Source: CAVYTF01 sp963708205 (lineage in GTDB: Bacteria > Bacteroidota > Bacteroidia > Chitinophagales > Chitinophagaceae). Taken from it: DNA of 64,000 nt. Of the stretch, positions 42,871 through 51,496 are shown piece by piece; within the stretch, counting starts at the first letter, position 1; each line of letters opens with the position of its first letter. The notes below the pieces were generated by a model. The model saw only the letters and a program-made list of their open reading frames with translations, had not been told where the DNA came from and ran no database searches. Made by a program: the position numbers and the translations under genes. The stretch lies in assembly GCA_963708205.1 (NCBI GenBank), contig OY970196.1, positions 496,001 to 560,000 of the forward strand. The letters are read 5' to 3'.

Positions 42871-43329
42871 TCAAACTTTTTCTGTCTTGAAAAGTCTTGC
42901 ATCAAACTTAAATTTGGAAGAAGATTTTATTTTGATCTTTTTAAAATCTTTATGTTTTGGATTAATTAGAATATTTTTTTCTTCGGGGATAATTACTGAA
43001 GGAACTTTTAAAATCAATGATGATTGAGAAGATAAAAATTGATCACCAATATATCTTGAATAATTTTCATCATTTTGCCAATTGTTCTTCAACTTTGATA
43101 ATGGCATTTCATGAATCGTTTCATCCGGCAATTCAATAACAGCAAGGAAATTCGTTAATATTTCATCATAACTGACTGCATGAATTAAAAGTTCAAGTAA
43201 TGATAATGAAATAGTCAGGCTTGTATAAATTACACTCGCTCCTTTACTATTCCATCTCCCTCCAAAAAGTCTTGAACCTTCGCCCGATAAAACATCAAAA
43301 CTTGGCTTGCAAAATCTGTAAACTATCAT
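42871..43329 (-). CDS. RES-domain toxin of a RES/Xre toxin-antitoxin system
   Basis: The 152-residue protein has the RES fold pattern: VYRFCKPSF at the N-terminus, GSRLFGGRWNSKGASVIYTSLTISLSLLELLIH (about residues 18-52, with the conserved Arg, Tyr and Glu) and a C-terminal region with Ser-rich SSQSSLILKVPSVIIPEEKNILINPKH (about 99-125, with the conserved Ser and Asn). RES toxins degrade or ADP-ribosylate using NAD+. The start overlaps the antitoxin stop by 4 bp (ATGA). Its stop directly abuts the end of metH in convergent orientation. Confidence 0.88.
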   Translation of the reverse strand: MIVYRFCKPSFDVLSGEGSRLFGGRWNSKGASVIYTSLTISLSLLELLIHAVSYDEILTNFLAVIELPDETIHEMPLSKLKNNWQNDENYSRYIGDQFLSSQSSLILKVPSVIIPEEKNILINPKHKDFKKIKIKSSSKFKFDARLFKTEKV

Positions 43330-43772
43330 ATATAAACGCCATGTTGTATTCTTCCTATTTCATCAGAAATATCCTGGATTCCCTGCGATGAATAAAGAGA
43401 TTCAAAGTTGAGTTTTTGACCTAAAACATTTTTATCACGCTTAAGCCAACGATAAAATGCATCAGCATCTCTAAAGGCTTCAAGGCCATTTTCTATAAGC
43501 CGCTCTATTTGTAAAATTCTATCGACATAAATTCCTTCAAAGCCTTTACCAGCCTGCGCATAACGTTGAATCGTTCTTTCAGAAAGATGTAAAATATTTG
43601 ACCAGTCATGAAGTGTAAATGGAACTCTTCCAGCAATTTTTTCAAATTTTTTATAAGGAAAATCAGCAGTTAAAACCGGAAGACGTTTCAATCCATATTC
43701 TACAAATGGTTCTTTTAACTTTGTTGTTTTCGTATTAGTTGAATACTTTTTAGATTTTGTTTGCTTTTCCAT
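43326..43772 (-). CDS. Xre/MbcA/ParS-type antitoxin of the RES pair
   Basis: The 148-residue protein has an N-terminal basic tail, a helix-turn-helix-like section (FTLHDWSNILHLSERTIQRYAQ, about residues 52-73) and a C-terminal DUF2384 toxin-binding domain (RILQIERLIENGLEAFRDADAFYRWLKRDKNVLGQKLNFESL, about 85-126, with the helix pattern and the final PxxLL-like turn). It is the first gene of the pair and probably represses their promoter in complex with the toxin. Confidence 0.88.
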   Translation of the reverse strand: MEKQTKSKKYSTNTKTTKLKEPFVEYGLKRLPVLTADFPYKKFEKIAGRVPFTLHDWSNILHLSERTIQRYAQAGKGFEGIYVDRILQIERLIENGLEAFRDADAFYRWLKRDKNVLGQKLNFESLYSSQGIQDISDEIGRIQHGVYI

Positions 43773-43880
43773 GATGCGTCATTTGTCAACAAATTTATGT
43801 CATTTGTCTTAATATTTAATTTTTTTCTCAATTATTTTTATTTTTCTTTACAAAAATTATCAAAAATATTTTATTAGAGT

Positions 43881-44987
43881 ATGAAGAATTATAGTCAAAT
43901 AAGAGCTATGCTTGCGATTACCAAAGCAAGTCTGCGTGCTACCTTCAGAAGCCCGTCAGCAGTGGTTTTCAGCATTGGTTTTCCATTGATTTTTATTTTA
44001 GTATTTGGATTTATTGGTGGCGATGGCGGTTTTTCTATGGATATTGCGATGAGTAAAACGAGCGATACAACAAACATTATTTATCAAACAATAAAAAGAA
44101 TAGACGGCTTTAATTTTGTAAATAAACCTGATAGTTTGCTTACGCAGGATTTGCAAAAAGGAGATTTAACAGCCATCATTGATATCAAAAAAAATGCTTC
44201 AAATAATCCAAATTATATTATTCATTTAAAAAGTTCTGAAGCTGTAAACGATCAAAATATTGCCTTACTAAAATCAATTCTAAATTCAGTAATCGGAAAC
44301 ATAAATAAAGTCATGCATCCTGATGTGCAAACTGTTGCTGCCATTGACGAAGATGTACAGAAAATTCCCGGCAGAGAATACCGAAGAATAGATTTTATAT
44401 TGCCGGGACAGCTTGGTTTTTCATTGTTAAGCGCAGGAGTTTTCGGCGTAGCATTTTTGTTCTACAATTTGCGCAGTCAACTAATTTTAAAAAGGTTTTT
44501 TGCCACGCCGATCACGCGCACTTACATTGTCCTTGGCGAGGCATTAGCACGTGTACTTTTTCAGATGATGACGGCAATTATCATTATAAGTATTGGTGCC
44601 GGCGTTTTTCATTTCACACTTATTCATGGCTTTTCTACTTTTTTAGAAATAATGGTTTTAAGTTTTATTGCATTGCTTGTGTTCATGGGTTTTGGTTTTA
44701 TAGTAAGCAGCGTTGCGAAAAATGAAAGCACCATTCCGCCATTTGCAAATCTTTTTACGCTACCCCAATTTTTATTGGCCGGTACTTTTTTCCCGATAGA
44801 TTATTTTCCAAAATGGCTTCAATTTTTTTGCAATCTTTTGCCACTTACACATTTCAATAATGCCATGCGCAGCATATCTTTCGAAGGCGCAAGCCTAGCA
44901 AGTTGCTGGCACGACATTGGCGCTTTATTGATCTGGGGCATTATTATTTATGCAATTGCAATAAAAGTTTTTAAGTGGGAGCAATAA
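43881..44987 (+). CDS. ABC-2-type transporter permease
   Basis: The 368-residue protein has one N-terminal helix (about 25-45), a periplasmic domain of about 130 residues, and five or six C-terminal helices (about 175-365) with the ABC-2 signature region LILKRFFATPITRTYIVLGEALARVLFQ (about 203-230) and PPFANLFTLPQFLLAGTFFPIDYFP (about 290-314). Such permeases export drugs, lipids or polysaccharides with a separate ATPase. No ATPase gene is next to it, so its partner must be elsewhere. Confidence 0.85.
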   Translation: MKNYSQIRAMLAITKASLRATFRSPSAVVFSIGFPLIFILVFGFIGGDGGFSMDIAMSKTSDTTNIIYQTIKRIDGFNFVNKPDSLLTQDLQKGDLTAIIDIKKNASNNPNYIIHLKSSEAVNDQNIALLKSILNSVIGNINKVMHPDVQTVAAIDEDVQKIPGREYRRIDFILPGQLGFSLLSAGVFGVAFLFYNLRSQLILKRFFATPITRTYIVLGEALARVLFQMMTAIIIISIGAGVFHFTLIHGFSTFLEIMVLSFIALLVFMGFGFIVSSVAKNESTIPPFANLFTLPQFLLAGTFFPIDYFPKWLQFFCNLLPLTHFNNAMRSISFEGASLASCWHDIGALLIWGIIIYAIAIKVFKWEQ

Positions 44988-45002
44988 AAGTTTTGGGGCT
45001 CT

Positions 45003-45115
45003 CATCCGCATCACATTTTTCGATTTTCGTTCGCGCTGTCCGCTGCTACTCCGCCGCAAACCCACGCTGCCAAAGCTTCAGCGGGGTATTCCGCTTCCAT
45101 CGCGCAGCCTTTCAA
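45003..45115. other. GC-rich segment between the permease and ccmE
   Basis: A tract far richer in GC than its flanks (around CGCGCTGTCCGCTGCTACTC and CAGCGGGGTATTCCGCTTCC). The strings TTCGCG..., GCGGGGTATTCCGCTTCCATC and TTTCAACAAAAG have the look of a dispersed intergenic repeat. A 79-codon frame crosses it, but it is not gene-like. Confidence 0.4.
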
Positions 45116-45184
45116 CAAAAGAATATCCATTTTTACTTTAAAACAATATTATCAAAACAACTTTTCATCGCTGTCAATTTCAAT

Positions 45185-45192
45185 TACCTTTG
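45185..45192 (+). promoter_or_regulatory. Possible -7 box of ccmE
   Basis: TACCTTTG matches TAnnTTTG, 19 nt before the ATG. TTTT or TTTC at about 45162-45166, 18-19 nt upstream, is a partial -33 box. Confidence 0.5.
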
Positions 45193-45210
45193 CAGCCGAA
45201 AGATTTTTAG

Positions 45211-45627
45211 ATGAAAACAATACACATTGTTGCGCTTGTTTTAATAGCCGCTTCTATCGCAGTACTTATTAGTTTTATGGGAAATGTTACCACTTACGAT
45301 ACCATTGCATCAGCAAAAAAATCTCCCGGAAAATTTGTACATCTTATTGTAAAATTGGATAAGTCGCAGCCGATAAATTATAACCCGATAAAAGATCCAA
45401 ATTATCTCACTTTTATGGCAGTTGATAGTTTGGGAAATAAAATTGAAGTAGTTTATCACAATGCAAAGCCCGATGATATGGAAAAAAGTGAAAGGCTTGG
45501 TTTAATGGGTCGCGTACAAAACGGCGAGTTTGATTGCCAACAGATATTATTAAAATGTCCTTCAAAATATAAAGATGATCCAAATGCTGCAAAGCAAAGC
45601 TTGAAAGAGCAAACATCATCTTACTAA
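45211..45627 (+). CDS. ccmE: Cytochrome c maturation haem chaperone CcmE, CxxxY type
   Basis: CcmE carries haem from CcmC to the CcmF lyase outside the cytoplasmic membrane. The 138-residue protein has one N-terminal anchor (about residues 5-23) and an OB-fold of short strands (about 30-115). The haem-binding site is Cys116-Pro-Ser-Lys-Tyr120, a CxxxY motif in place of the HxxxY of proteobacterial CcmE; CxxxY forms are known from some archaea and sulfate reducers. It is followed 45 bp on by ccmF, its functional partner, which supports the call. Confidence 0.88.
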   Translation: MKTIHIVALVLIAASIAVLISFMGNVTTYDTIASAKKSPGKFVHLIVKLDKSQPINYNPIKDPNYLTFMAVDSLGNKIEVVYHNAKPDDMEKSERLGLMGRVQNGEFDCQQILLKCPSKYKDDPNAAKQSLKEQTSSY

Positions 45628-45672
45628 AATTTGGATTAAATCCTTTTAGGATTTATGTGTTAAAAATATTGA

Positions 45673-48132
45673 ATGAATTATCCAGGCGAACATTTATTAC
45701 CCGGCGAACTTGGACATTTTGCAGCAGTACTTTCCTTTGTAATATCGCTTGTTGCAAGTATCGCTTTTTTCAAATCAAATAATTCCTCATTAATCGCTGA
45801 AAAGCAAAGCTGGCTTAGGTTAGCGCGTGTTGCTTTCTTTGTAGAAACTGTTTGCGTTATCACAACAATAGGTTGCATTTATTATATTTTGTCAAACCAT
45901 TTATTTGAATACAAATATGCATGGGAACACAGCGATAAAACATTGCAAACCCAATATATTTTCAGCTGTTTATGGGAAGGTCAGGAAGGAAGTTTTTTAT
46001 TGTGGACCTTCTGGCATTGCGTGCTTGGTTGGATATTAATTGCAACCGCAAAAAAATGGGAAGCACCAGTTTTGGGAGTTATCAGCTTTGCGCAATTTTG
46101 TTTGGCATCAATGATCATTGGGATATATTTTTTTGGTGTAAAGGTTGGAAGTGATCCATTTATTTTAATGCGCAATGATGAAGTATTGCGCAACGCGCCC
46201 ATCTTCACAGATATTTCTTCAGGCAATATTCGCTTAGATTATTTATCGCTTTTAAAAGATGGTTCAGGATTGAATGCTTTGCTGCAGAATTATTGGATGG
46301 TTATTCATCCGCCGATATTGTTTTTAGGTTTTGCATCAACCATTGTTCCATTTGCGTTTGCATTCTCTGGCTTAATAAATAAAGATCATTCATGGACAAA
46401 AAAAGTTCTGCCATGGTCACTTTTTTCTGCAGCAGTTTTAGGCACAGGCATAACAATGGGTGCAGCGTGGGCTTACGAAAGCCTTACATTTGGGGGTTAT
46501 TGGGCTTGGGACCCTGTGGAAAATGCATCGCTTGTGCCATGGTTAATTTTGATTGCGGGTTTGCATGTGAACTTAATTTACAACAGCACAGGTTACTCTT
46601 TAAAGAATACTTATTTATTTTACATTCTTTCATTCACACTTGTTTTATATGCAACTTTTTTAACACGCAGCGGCATACTTGGTGATTCATCAGTGCATGC
46701 ATTTACAGGCGCTGATATGACAACGCAATTGATAATTTTTATTCTCGTATTTTTGGTTCCGGCGTTGATTTTATTTATAAAAAATTATAAAAAAATTCCT
46801 TCGTTAAAAAAAGAAGAAAGCAGCTACAGCCGTGAGTTTTGGATGTTTATCGGTTCACTAGTTATTTTTCTTTCAGGCATTATTATTATTTCACAAACAT
46901 CATTGCCCGTTGTAAATAAAATATTCAACACAAAAATTGCAGACCCTGCCGATAGAGAATTTTCATACAACCAAATACAGGTTTTTATTTCTATCATTAT
47001 TGGTATTTTAACTGCGGTAACACAATACCTAAAATACAAAGACACAGCGCCAGCTTATTTCAGAAAAAAAATTTGGTTACCAACTCTTATTGCGCTGATT
47101 ATTGCAATTGCAATCAGTGTTTTTGGAAATATAAATTTTGATAAAAAAGGTTATGGATTTTTAGGAGCGATTTATGTGGCAATTTTTGCTGCAGTATATT
47201 CAGTTGTAGCAAATGCTTCATACATTTTTAATTCATTAAAAGGAAAAATAAAAGCAGCAGGCGCTTCTGTTGCGCATGTTGGTTTTGGAATTGTTTTGCT
47301 CGCTATTCTTATTTCTTCCAGTAAAAAAGAAGTGCTAAGCTGGAACACAACAGGCTTCTCAACTCTGCAGCAAGACAGCAAAGAAAATCCTGCGGAAAAT
47401 ATTACGTTGTTCAAAGGCATTGAAACAGACATGGGAAAATATAATGTTACTTATGTGCGCGATACTTTGAATAATGATAACCACAAAAAATATTTTGAAT
47501 TAAAATTTAAAGAAAAAAACGGACAAACAAAATTTAACCTTTATCCTGATGTTATTAAGAATAACAAAGGCAACGAAGGTTTTTCTGCAAACCCTGATTC
47601 AAAGCATTATTTCAACAAAGATATTTTTGCGTACGTCACCTCTTGGCAAGAAAATGATCAAACTGACACTTCAACTTTTCGGGAAGAAAATGCAAGAGTT
47701 GGAGACACTTTATTTTACTCAAACGGAATAATAATTTTAAATAATGTACAGGTAAATAAAAATGTTTTGAACAGAAAAATTGCCGCAGATGAAAATTCTA
47801 TTTTCCTTGACATGACTGTTATTACAAAGGATGGCAGACAATATGAAGCGAATCCCGGAATGGCAATAAAAACAGATTCTTTCATTCGCAATTTACCTGA
47901 TAGCGTCATAGCTCAAAGCCTCGTGCTTCGCTTTGATAAAGTGGTGGATCCAAAAAAAGGTATCCTCGAAATTGGAGTAAAAGAAAGCAGCATTCTTACG
48001 GATTTGCTTACATTAAAAGTTTACCAGTTTCCTTTTATCAGCTTACTTTGGCTTGGCGTTATGATCATGGTTGTTGGCTTTATCATCAGTATTTTTTATA
48101 GAAATAAAACAAACAAATTAAGTTCACGTTAA
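45673..48132 (+). CDS. ccmF: Haem lyase CcmF
   Basis: CcmF attaches haem to apocytochrome c. The 819-residue membrane protein has about 14 helices. The WWD-type haem-handling motif is GGYWAWDPVENASLVPWL (about residues 276-293), preceded by WMVIHPPILFLGF (about 207-219, a haem-ligand His) and followed by FLTRSGILGDSSVHAF (about 330-345, a second His). A large periplasmic domain lies at about 550-770, before the last helix. It forms a pair with the CcmE homologue upstream; the other ccm genes are not in the window. Confidence 0.93.
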   Translation: MNYPGEHLLPGELGHFAAVLSFVISLVASIAFFKSNNSSLIAEKQSWLRLARVAFFVETVCVITTIGCIYYILSNHLFEYKYAWEHSDKTLQTQYIFSCLWEGQEGSFLLWTFWHCVLGWILIATAKKWEAPVLGVISFAQFCLASMIIGIYFFGVKVGSDPFILMRNDEVLRNAPIFTDISSGNIRLDYLSLLKDGSGLNALLQNYWMVIHPPILFLGFASTIVPFAFAFSGLINKDHSWTKKVLPWSLFSAAVLGTGITMGAAWAYESLTFGGYWAWDPVENASLVPWLILIAGLHVNLIYNSTGYSLKNTYLFYILSFTLVLYATFLTRSGILGDSSVHAFTGADMTTQLIIFILVFLVPALILFIKNYKKIPSLKKEESSYSREFWMFIGSLVIFLSGIIIISQTSLPVVNKIFNTKIADPADREFSYNQIQVFISIIIGILTAVTQYLKYKDTAPAYFRKKIWLPTLIALIIAIAISVFGNINFDKKGYGFLGAIYVAIFAAVYSVVANASYIFNSLKGKIKAAGASVAHVGFGIVLLAILISSSKKEVLSWNTTGFSTLQQDSKENPAENITLFKGIETDMGKYNVTYVRDTLNNDNHKKYFELKFKEKNGQTKFNLYPDVIKNNKGNEGFSANPDSKHYFNKDIFAYVTSWQENDQTDTSTFREENARVGDTLFYSNGIIILNNVQVNKNVLNRKIAADENSIFLDMTVITKDGRQYEANPGMAIKTDSFIRNLPDSVIAQSLVLRFDKVVDPKKGILEIGVKESSILTDLLTLKVYQFPFISLLWLGVMIMVVGFIISIFYRNKTNKLSSR

Positions 48133-48201
48133 ATATTTTCAAAATCATAACAATAGCGTTTGGTTACATGTTGCTGCATCAAAGCATTAATAAGGATTGA
48201 T

Positions 48202-48209
48202 TAATTTTG
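48202..48209 (+). promoter_or_regulatory. Possible -7 box of the DUF4294 gene
   Basis: TAATTTTG matches TAnnTTTG, 8 nt before the ATG at 48217, which would give a message with almost no 5' leader. No -33 box at the right distance. Confidence 0.35.
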
Positions 48210-48216
48210 TAAGAGA

Positions 48217-48840
48217 ATGTTTGGCGGCAAAAAAATATTATTTTTTATCCTCTTTTTTTTTAGTTCGATAATTTCAGCGCAAAAAACTTATGCGCAGGAA
48301 CACGGAATTTATGATACCATAAGAGTTAGCGGATGCATTGAAACAAACGGAGATACCATTCCATGTTCATTTCTTCCTGACGTAACAGTGTATTCAAAAA
48401 TGACTGCGAAGCAACGTCGCTACCAGGCAGAATGGACACGTTTAAGAAATGCTGTTTATGTCACATATCCTTATGCAGTAAAGGCTTCCATAATTATGAA
48501 TCAAATTAATGCGCAGCTTGCAGGAGTTACGGACAAAGCAAAAAGAAAAGCAATTATCCGGTCGCGCGAAAAAGATATCAAATCACAATTTGCAGATAAA
48601 ATAACGCAGCTTTCTGTTTACCAGGGAAAGGTTTTGATGAAATTAATTTACAGGCAAACAGGAAATAATTGTTATGAAATAATTGATGAATACAAAGGAA
48701 GTTTTAATGCTGCATTTTATCAAACGATAGCTGTGATCTTTGGCTCGAGCTTGAAGCAAAACTATGATGCGAATGGCGATGATCGCGCAATGGAACTTAT
48801 TGTAAGAGATGTTGAAAAAATGTATGGTGTAAGAGGATAA
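48217..48840 (+). CDS. DUF4294 secreted protein
   Basis: This 207-residue protein has a signal peptide (about residues 1-26, ending TYAQ) and the conserved pattern of the Bacteroidota DUF4294 family: IPCSFLPDVTVYSKMTAKQRRYQAEWTRLRNAVYVTYPYAV (about 50-90) and KVLMKLIYRQTGNNCYEIIDEYKGSFNAAFYQTIAVIFGSSLKQNYD (about 142-188). No function is known for the family. It follows ccmF by 85 bp. Confidence 0.82.
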   Translation: MFGGKKILFFILFFFSSIISAQKTYAQEHGIYDTIRVSGCIETNGDTIPCSFLPDVTVYSKMTAKQRRYQAEWTRLRNAVYVTYPYAVKASIIMNQINAQLAGVTDKAKRKAIIRSREKDIKSQFADKITQLSVYQGKVLMKLIYRQTGNNCYEIIDEYKGSFNAAFYQTIAVIFGSSLKQNYDANGDDRAMELIVRDVEKMYGVRG

Positions 48841-48870
48841 AAATTAAAAAAGATCAATTCATATTCTGCA

Positions 48871-48929
48871 GATGAAAGGATTGCGACGCAACGATGATGC
48901 TATGAAAAACTTCAGCTGGTATCAAAAAA
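48871..48929 (+). repeat. Interspersed repeat family copy R2
   Basis: Begins GATGAAAGGATTGCGACGCA and ends GCTGGTATCAAAAAAA. It differs from R1 at only a few positions over 59 bp and lies 54 bp upstream of bshB1. Confidence 0.88.
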
Positions 48930-48982
48930 ATCTTTTAGCATTTTAAATTTCAACCTTTTATTTTTGTTTTCTATCTGATAAA

Positions 48983-49711
48983 ATGAAAGTAGATATACTC
49001 GCTTTTGGCGTTCATCCGGATGATGTGGAACTTGGTTGTGCTGGTACAATAATTAATTCAGTTAAGCAGGGAAAAAAGGTTGCCGTTGTTGATCTGACAC
49101 AAGGTGAACTTGGAACGCGGGGCACAGCAGAAACGCGAAAGAAAGAAGCTGCAGACGCTGCAACAGCAATGGGTTTGCAGGCACGCGAAAATTTACAAAT
49201 GGCTGACGGATTTTTTCAATATGATGAAAAAAATCTGAATAAAATAATTAATGTTATAAGAAAATATCGGCCGGAAATTGTGCTTTGTAATGCGCCTGAA
49301 GACCGGCATCCTGATCATGGCAGAAGTTCGAAGCTTGTTTCTGATGCTGCTTTTCTTTCAGGGCTACGAAAAATAAACACATCATTTGAAAATGTTGAGC
49401 AAACTGCATGGCGGCCAAAATATGTTTTTCATTATATTCAGGACAGATATTTGAAACCTGATTTTGTTTTTGATATTTCTGATGTGATGGAACAAAAAAT
49501 GAAAACGATACTGAGTTACACAACTCAATTTAATTCCATTGACAGTTCTGAGCCTGAAACATATATTTCCAAACCGGATTTTATGGATGTTATTAAAGCA
49601 AGAGCCTTAATGCTTGGTAAAAGAATTGGTGTGCAATATGCAGAAGGATACATTTCTTCTAAAATGATCGGCATTAGAAATTTTGATGTACTTATTCAAC
49701 ATGAAACATAA
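48983..49711 (+). CDS. bshB1: Bacillithiol biosynthesis deacetylase BshB1
   Basis: BshB1 removes acetyl from GlcNAc-malate in the synthesis of bacillithiol, the low-molecular-weight thiol of Firmicutes and many Bacteroidota. The 242-residue protein has the zinc motif FGVHPDDVELGCAGT (about residues 8-22), LTQGELGTRGTAETRKKEA (about 38-56), the RHPDHGR second metal motif (about 112-118) and GVQYAEGYISSKMIGI near the end. These match the BshB1 subfamily rather than general LmbE proteins. The partner genes bshA and bshC are not in the window. Confidence 0.94.
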   Translation: MKVDILAFGVHPDDVELGCAGTIINSVKQGKKVAVVDLTQGELGTRGTAETRKKEAADAATAMGLQARENLQMADGFFQYDEKNLNKIINVIRKYRPEIVLCNAPEDRHPDHGRSSKLVSDAAFLSGLRKINTSFENVEQTAWRPKYVFHYIQDRYLKPDFVFDISDVMEQKMKTILSYTTQFNSIDSSEPETYISKPDFMDVIKARALMLGKRIGVQYAEGYISSKMIGIRNFDVLIQHET

Positions 49712-49813
49712 TTAACATTAACAGCGCATTAAATCATTGCAATCATTTCTTCATTCAACTTATTAATCGCATCTTTGTTTAAATTTTTTTCAACTTTTCT
49801 TTCATCTTCATAT

Positions 49814-50881
49814 ATGCAAACTCCAAAATTCGCACATGTAAAACAGTCTTTTCATGTAGAATTAAAAAAACGTATCAACGAATATTTTACGATCACAGGT
49901 AAATCCACAAGCGGCGGCTCAAGAATTTTTTCAAAAGCTTTATTCTTAATGCTTGGATTTACTTACACCTATATTCAATTAGTATTTTTTACGCCATCTG
50001 CTATTTGGGCAATTTTATTAAGCATTCTTATCGGTGCTTTTACTGCATCAATTGGCTTTAATATTATGCATGATGGCGGACATGGAAGTTTCAGTGAACA
50101 TCCTTTGTTAAATAAAATTGCATCACGAACTGCGGGTGTCATGGGCGCAAGCCATTTCATGTGGAATATGAAGCACAACGTTATTCATCATGCGTTTACT
50201 AATATTGATGGCATGGATGATGATATTGATGCAAGACCTTTTTTGAGAATGGCTGATACGCAAAAGAAATATAAAATGCATCGTTTTCAGCATTGGTATT
50301 TCTGGATATTTTATTCAATACTTCATTTATACTGGACAATGTTCAGTGATTACAGAAAATATTTTTCGGGGAAGATCGGTGAAACTCCTTTGAAAAAAAT
50401 GAGCACTAAAGACCATATAAGTTTCTGGGCTTTTAAACTATTGCATTATGCATTGTTTGTTGTAATACCAATCATTACTGTTGGATTTGTGCATTGGTTA
50501 ATCGGCTTTATATTTTTTTCAGTAACTGCAGGTTTTATCCTGAGCATTGTGTTTCAATTGGCGCATACTGTTGAGCATACTGAATTTCCGGTGCCTAACG
50601 AAAATACCGGGAAGCTGGAAGATGAATGGGCTGTGCATCAATTAAAAACGACTGCAAATTTTGCAACCCGCAATAAATTAATATCTTGGTATGTTGGTGG
50701 TTTAAATTTTCAAATCGAACACCATTTATTTCCAAAAATTTCCCACATACACTATCCTGCCATCAGCAAAATAATCAAGCAGGCCTGCATGGAATATGGT
50801 GTTGTATATGTTGAATATAAAAAGATGCACCAGGCAGTTTACTCTCATGTTTCCTTCCTGAAACAAATGGGCAAACAATAA
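49814..50881 (+). CDS. Membrane fatty-acid desaturase, front-end (linoleoyl-CoA) type
   Basis: The frame extends back to a TTG at 49775, but the ATG at 49814 is the natural start (355 residues). Three His boxes of a di-iron membrane desaturase are present: HDGGH (residues 86-90), HNVIHH (121-126) and QIEHH (302-306). Gln instead of His at the start of the third box marks front-end desaturases. There is no fused cytochrome b5 domain. Four membrane helices lie around 43-83 and 200-255. It introduces a double bond into lipid-bound acyl chains; regioselectivity is not readable. Confidence 0.9.
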   Translation: MQTPKFAHVKQSFHVELKKRINEYFTITGKSTSGGSRIFSKALFLMLGFTYTYIQLVFFTPSAIWAILLSILIGAFTASIGFNIMHDGGHGSFSEHPLLNKIASRTAGVMGASHFMWNMKHNVIHHAFTNIDGMDDDIDARPFLRMADTQKKYKMHRFQHWYFWIFYSILHLYWTMFSDYRKYFSGKIGETPLKKMSTKDHISFWAFKLLHYALFVVIPIITVGFVHWLIGFIFFSVTAGFILSIVFQLAHTVEHTEFPVPNENTGKLEDEWAVHQLKTTANFATRNKLISWYVGGLNFQIEHHLFPKISHIHYPAISKIIKQACMEYGVVYVEYKKMHQAVYSHVSFLKQMGKQ

Positions 50882-50993
50882 TTTTTTTCCTAACCCATTT
50901 TTTTTCTTTAGATAACCATCCCTTAATCTTGGTGAAAAAATATTTTTCTTTTTGCAAAAAAATTTAGTATTTTGCTTTTCTAAAAATAATAAT

Positions 50994-51422
50994 ATGATAA
51001 AACTACAAGTGATTGGCAACTTAGGAAAGGATTGTGTAATGAATACCGTAAACGGTAAAACTGTAATTAATTTCAGCGTGGCGCACACTGAAAAATTTAA
51101 AGATTCCCAAGGCAATGCAAAAGACAAAACCATTTGGGTAGAATGTGCGTACTGGACAGACAGAACGGGCATTTCGCCTTATCTTAAAAAAGGAACACAG
51201 GTTTATGTTGAAGGCACGCCTGAAGTGCGCAGCTATCAAACGCAAGATGGTAAACAAGGTGCTGCATTGAGTTTGAGAGTTACAAATGTACAACTGCTCG
51301 GCTCAAAAAATAGTGACAATGGCATTGAAAAAAATAATTATCCCTCTCAAGTTTCTCAACCTGCTAAAAGTGTATTAGCTGAAGTGGGAGAAATGCCGGA
51401 CTCAGATGATCTGCCATTTTAA
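50994..51422 (+). CDS. ssb: Single-stranded DNA-binding protein
   Basis: The frame extends back to 50952, but the ATG at 50994 gives the usual N-terminus MIKLQVIGNLGKD. The 142-residue protein has an OB fold (residues 1-105; VINFSVAHTEKF, TIWVECAYW, GTQVYVEGTPEVRSYQ), a flexible linker and the acidic tail DSDDLPF that docks repair proteins in bacterial SSB. It is probably monocistronic, since a strong terminator follows. Confidence 0.96.
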   Translation: MIKLQVIGNLGKDCVMNTVNGKTVINFSVAHTEKFKDSQGNAKDKTIWVECAYWTDRTGISPYLKKGTQVYVEGTPEVRSYQTQDGKQGAALSLRVTNVQLLGSKNSDNGIEKNNYPSQVSQPAKSVLAEVGEMPDSDDLPF

Positions 51423-51440
51423 AACCTTCAATTAAATTAG

Positions 51441-51470
51441 AAGCCGCTCAAATTATTAAGCGGCTTTTTT
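51441..51470 (+). terminator. Terminator of ssb
   Basis: AAGCCGCT (51441-51448) pairs perfectly with AGCGGCTT (51459-51466) and is followed by four more T residues (51467-51470), 18 nt after the stop. Confidence 0.9.
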
Positions 51471-51496
51471 ATTTATTTCATCGCAAGAAAATATTT

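Noticed and set aside
43773..43880. Terminator or attenuator in the AT-rich spacer between the antitoxin and the permease
   Set aside because: Only T/A tracts, without a stable stem.
44975..45214. A 79-codon gene between the permease and ccmE
   Set aside because: It overlaps the permease end, spans a GC-rich odd segment and the likely ccmE promoter, and has no recognisable composition of a protein.
50951..50974. Promoter of ssb (TTTG ... TATTTTG)
   Set aside because: The spacer is about 13 nt and the -7 box lacks one base, so it does not fit the Bacteroidota consensus.
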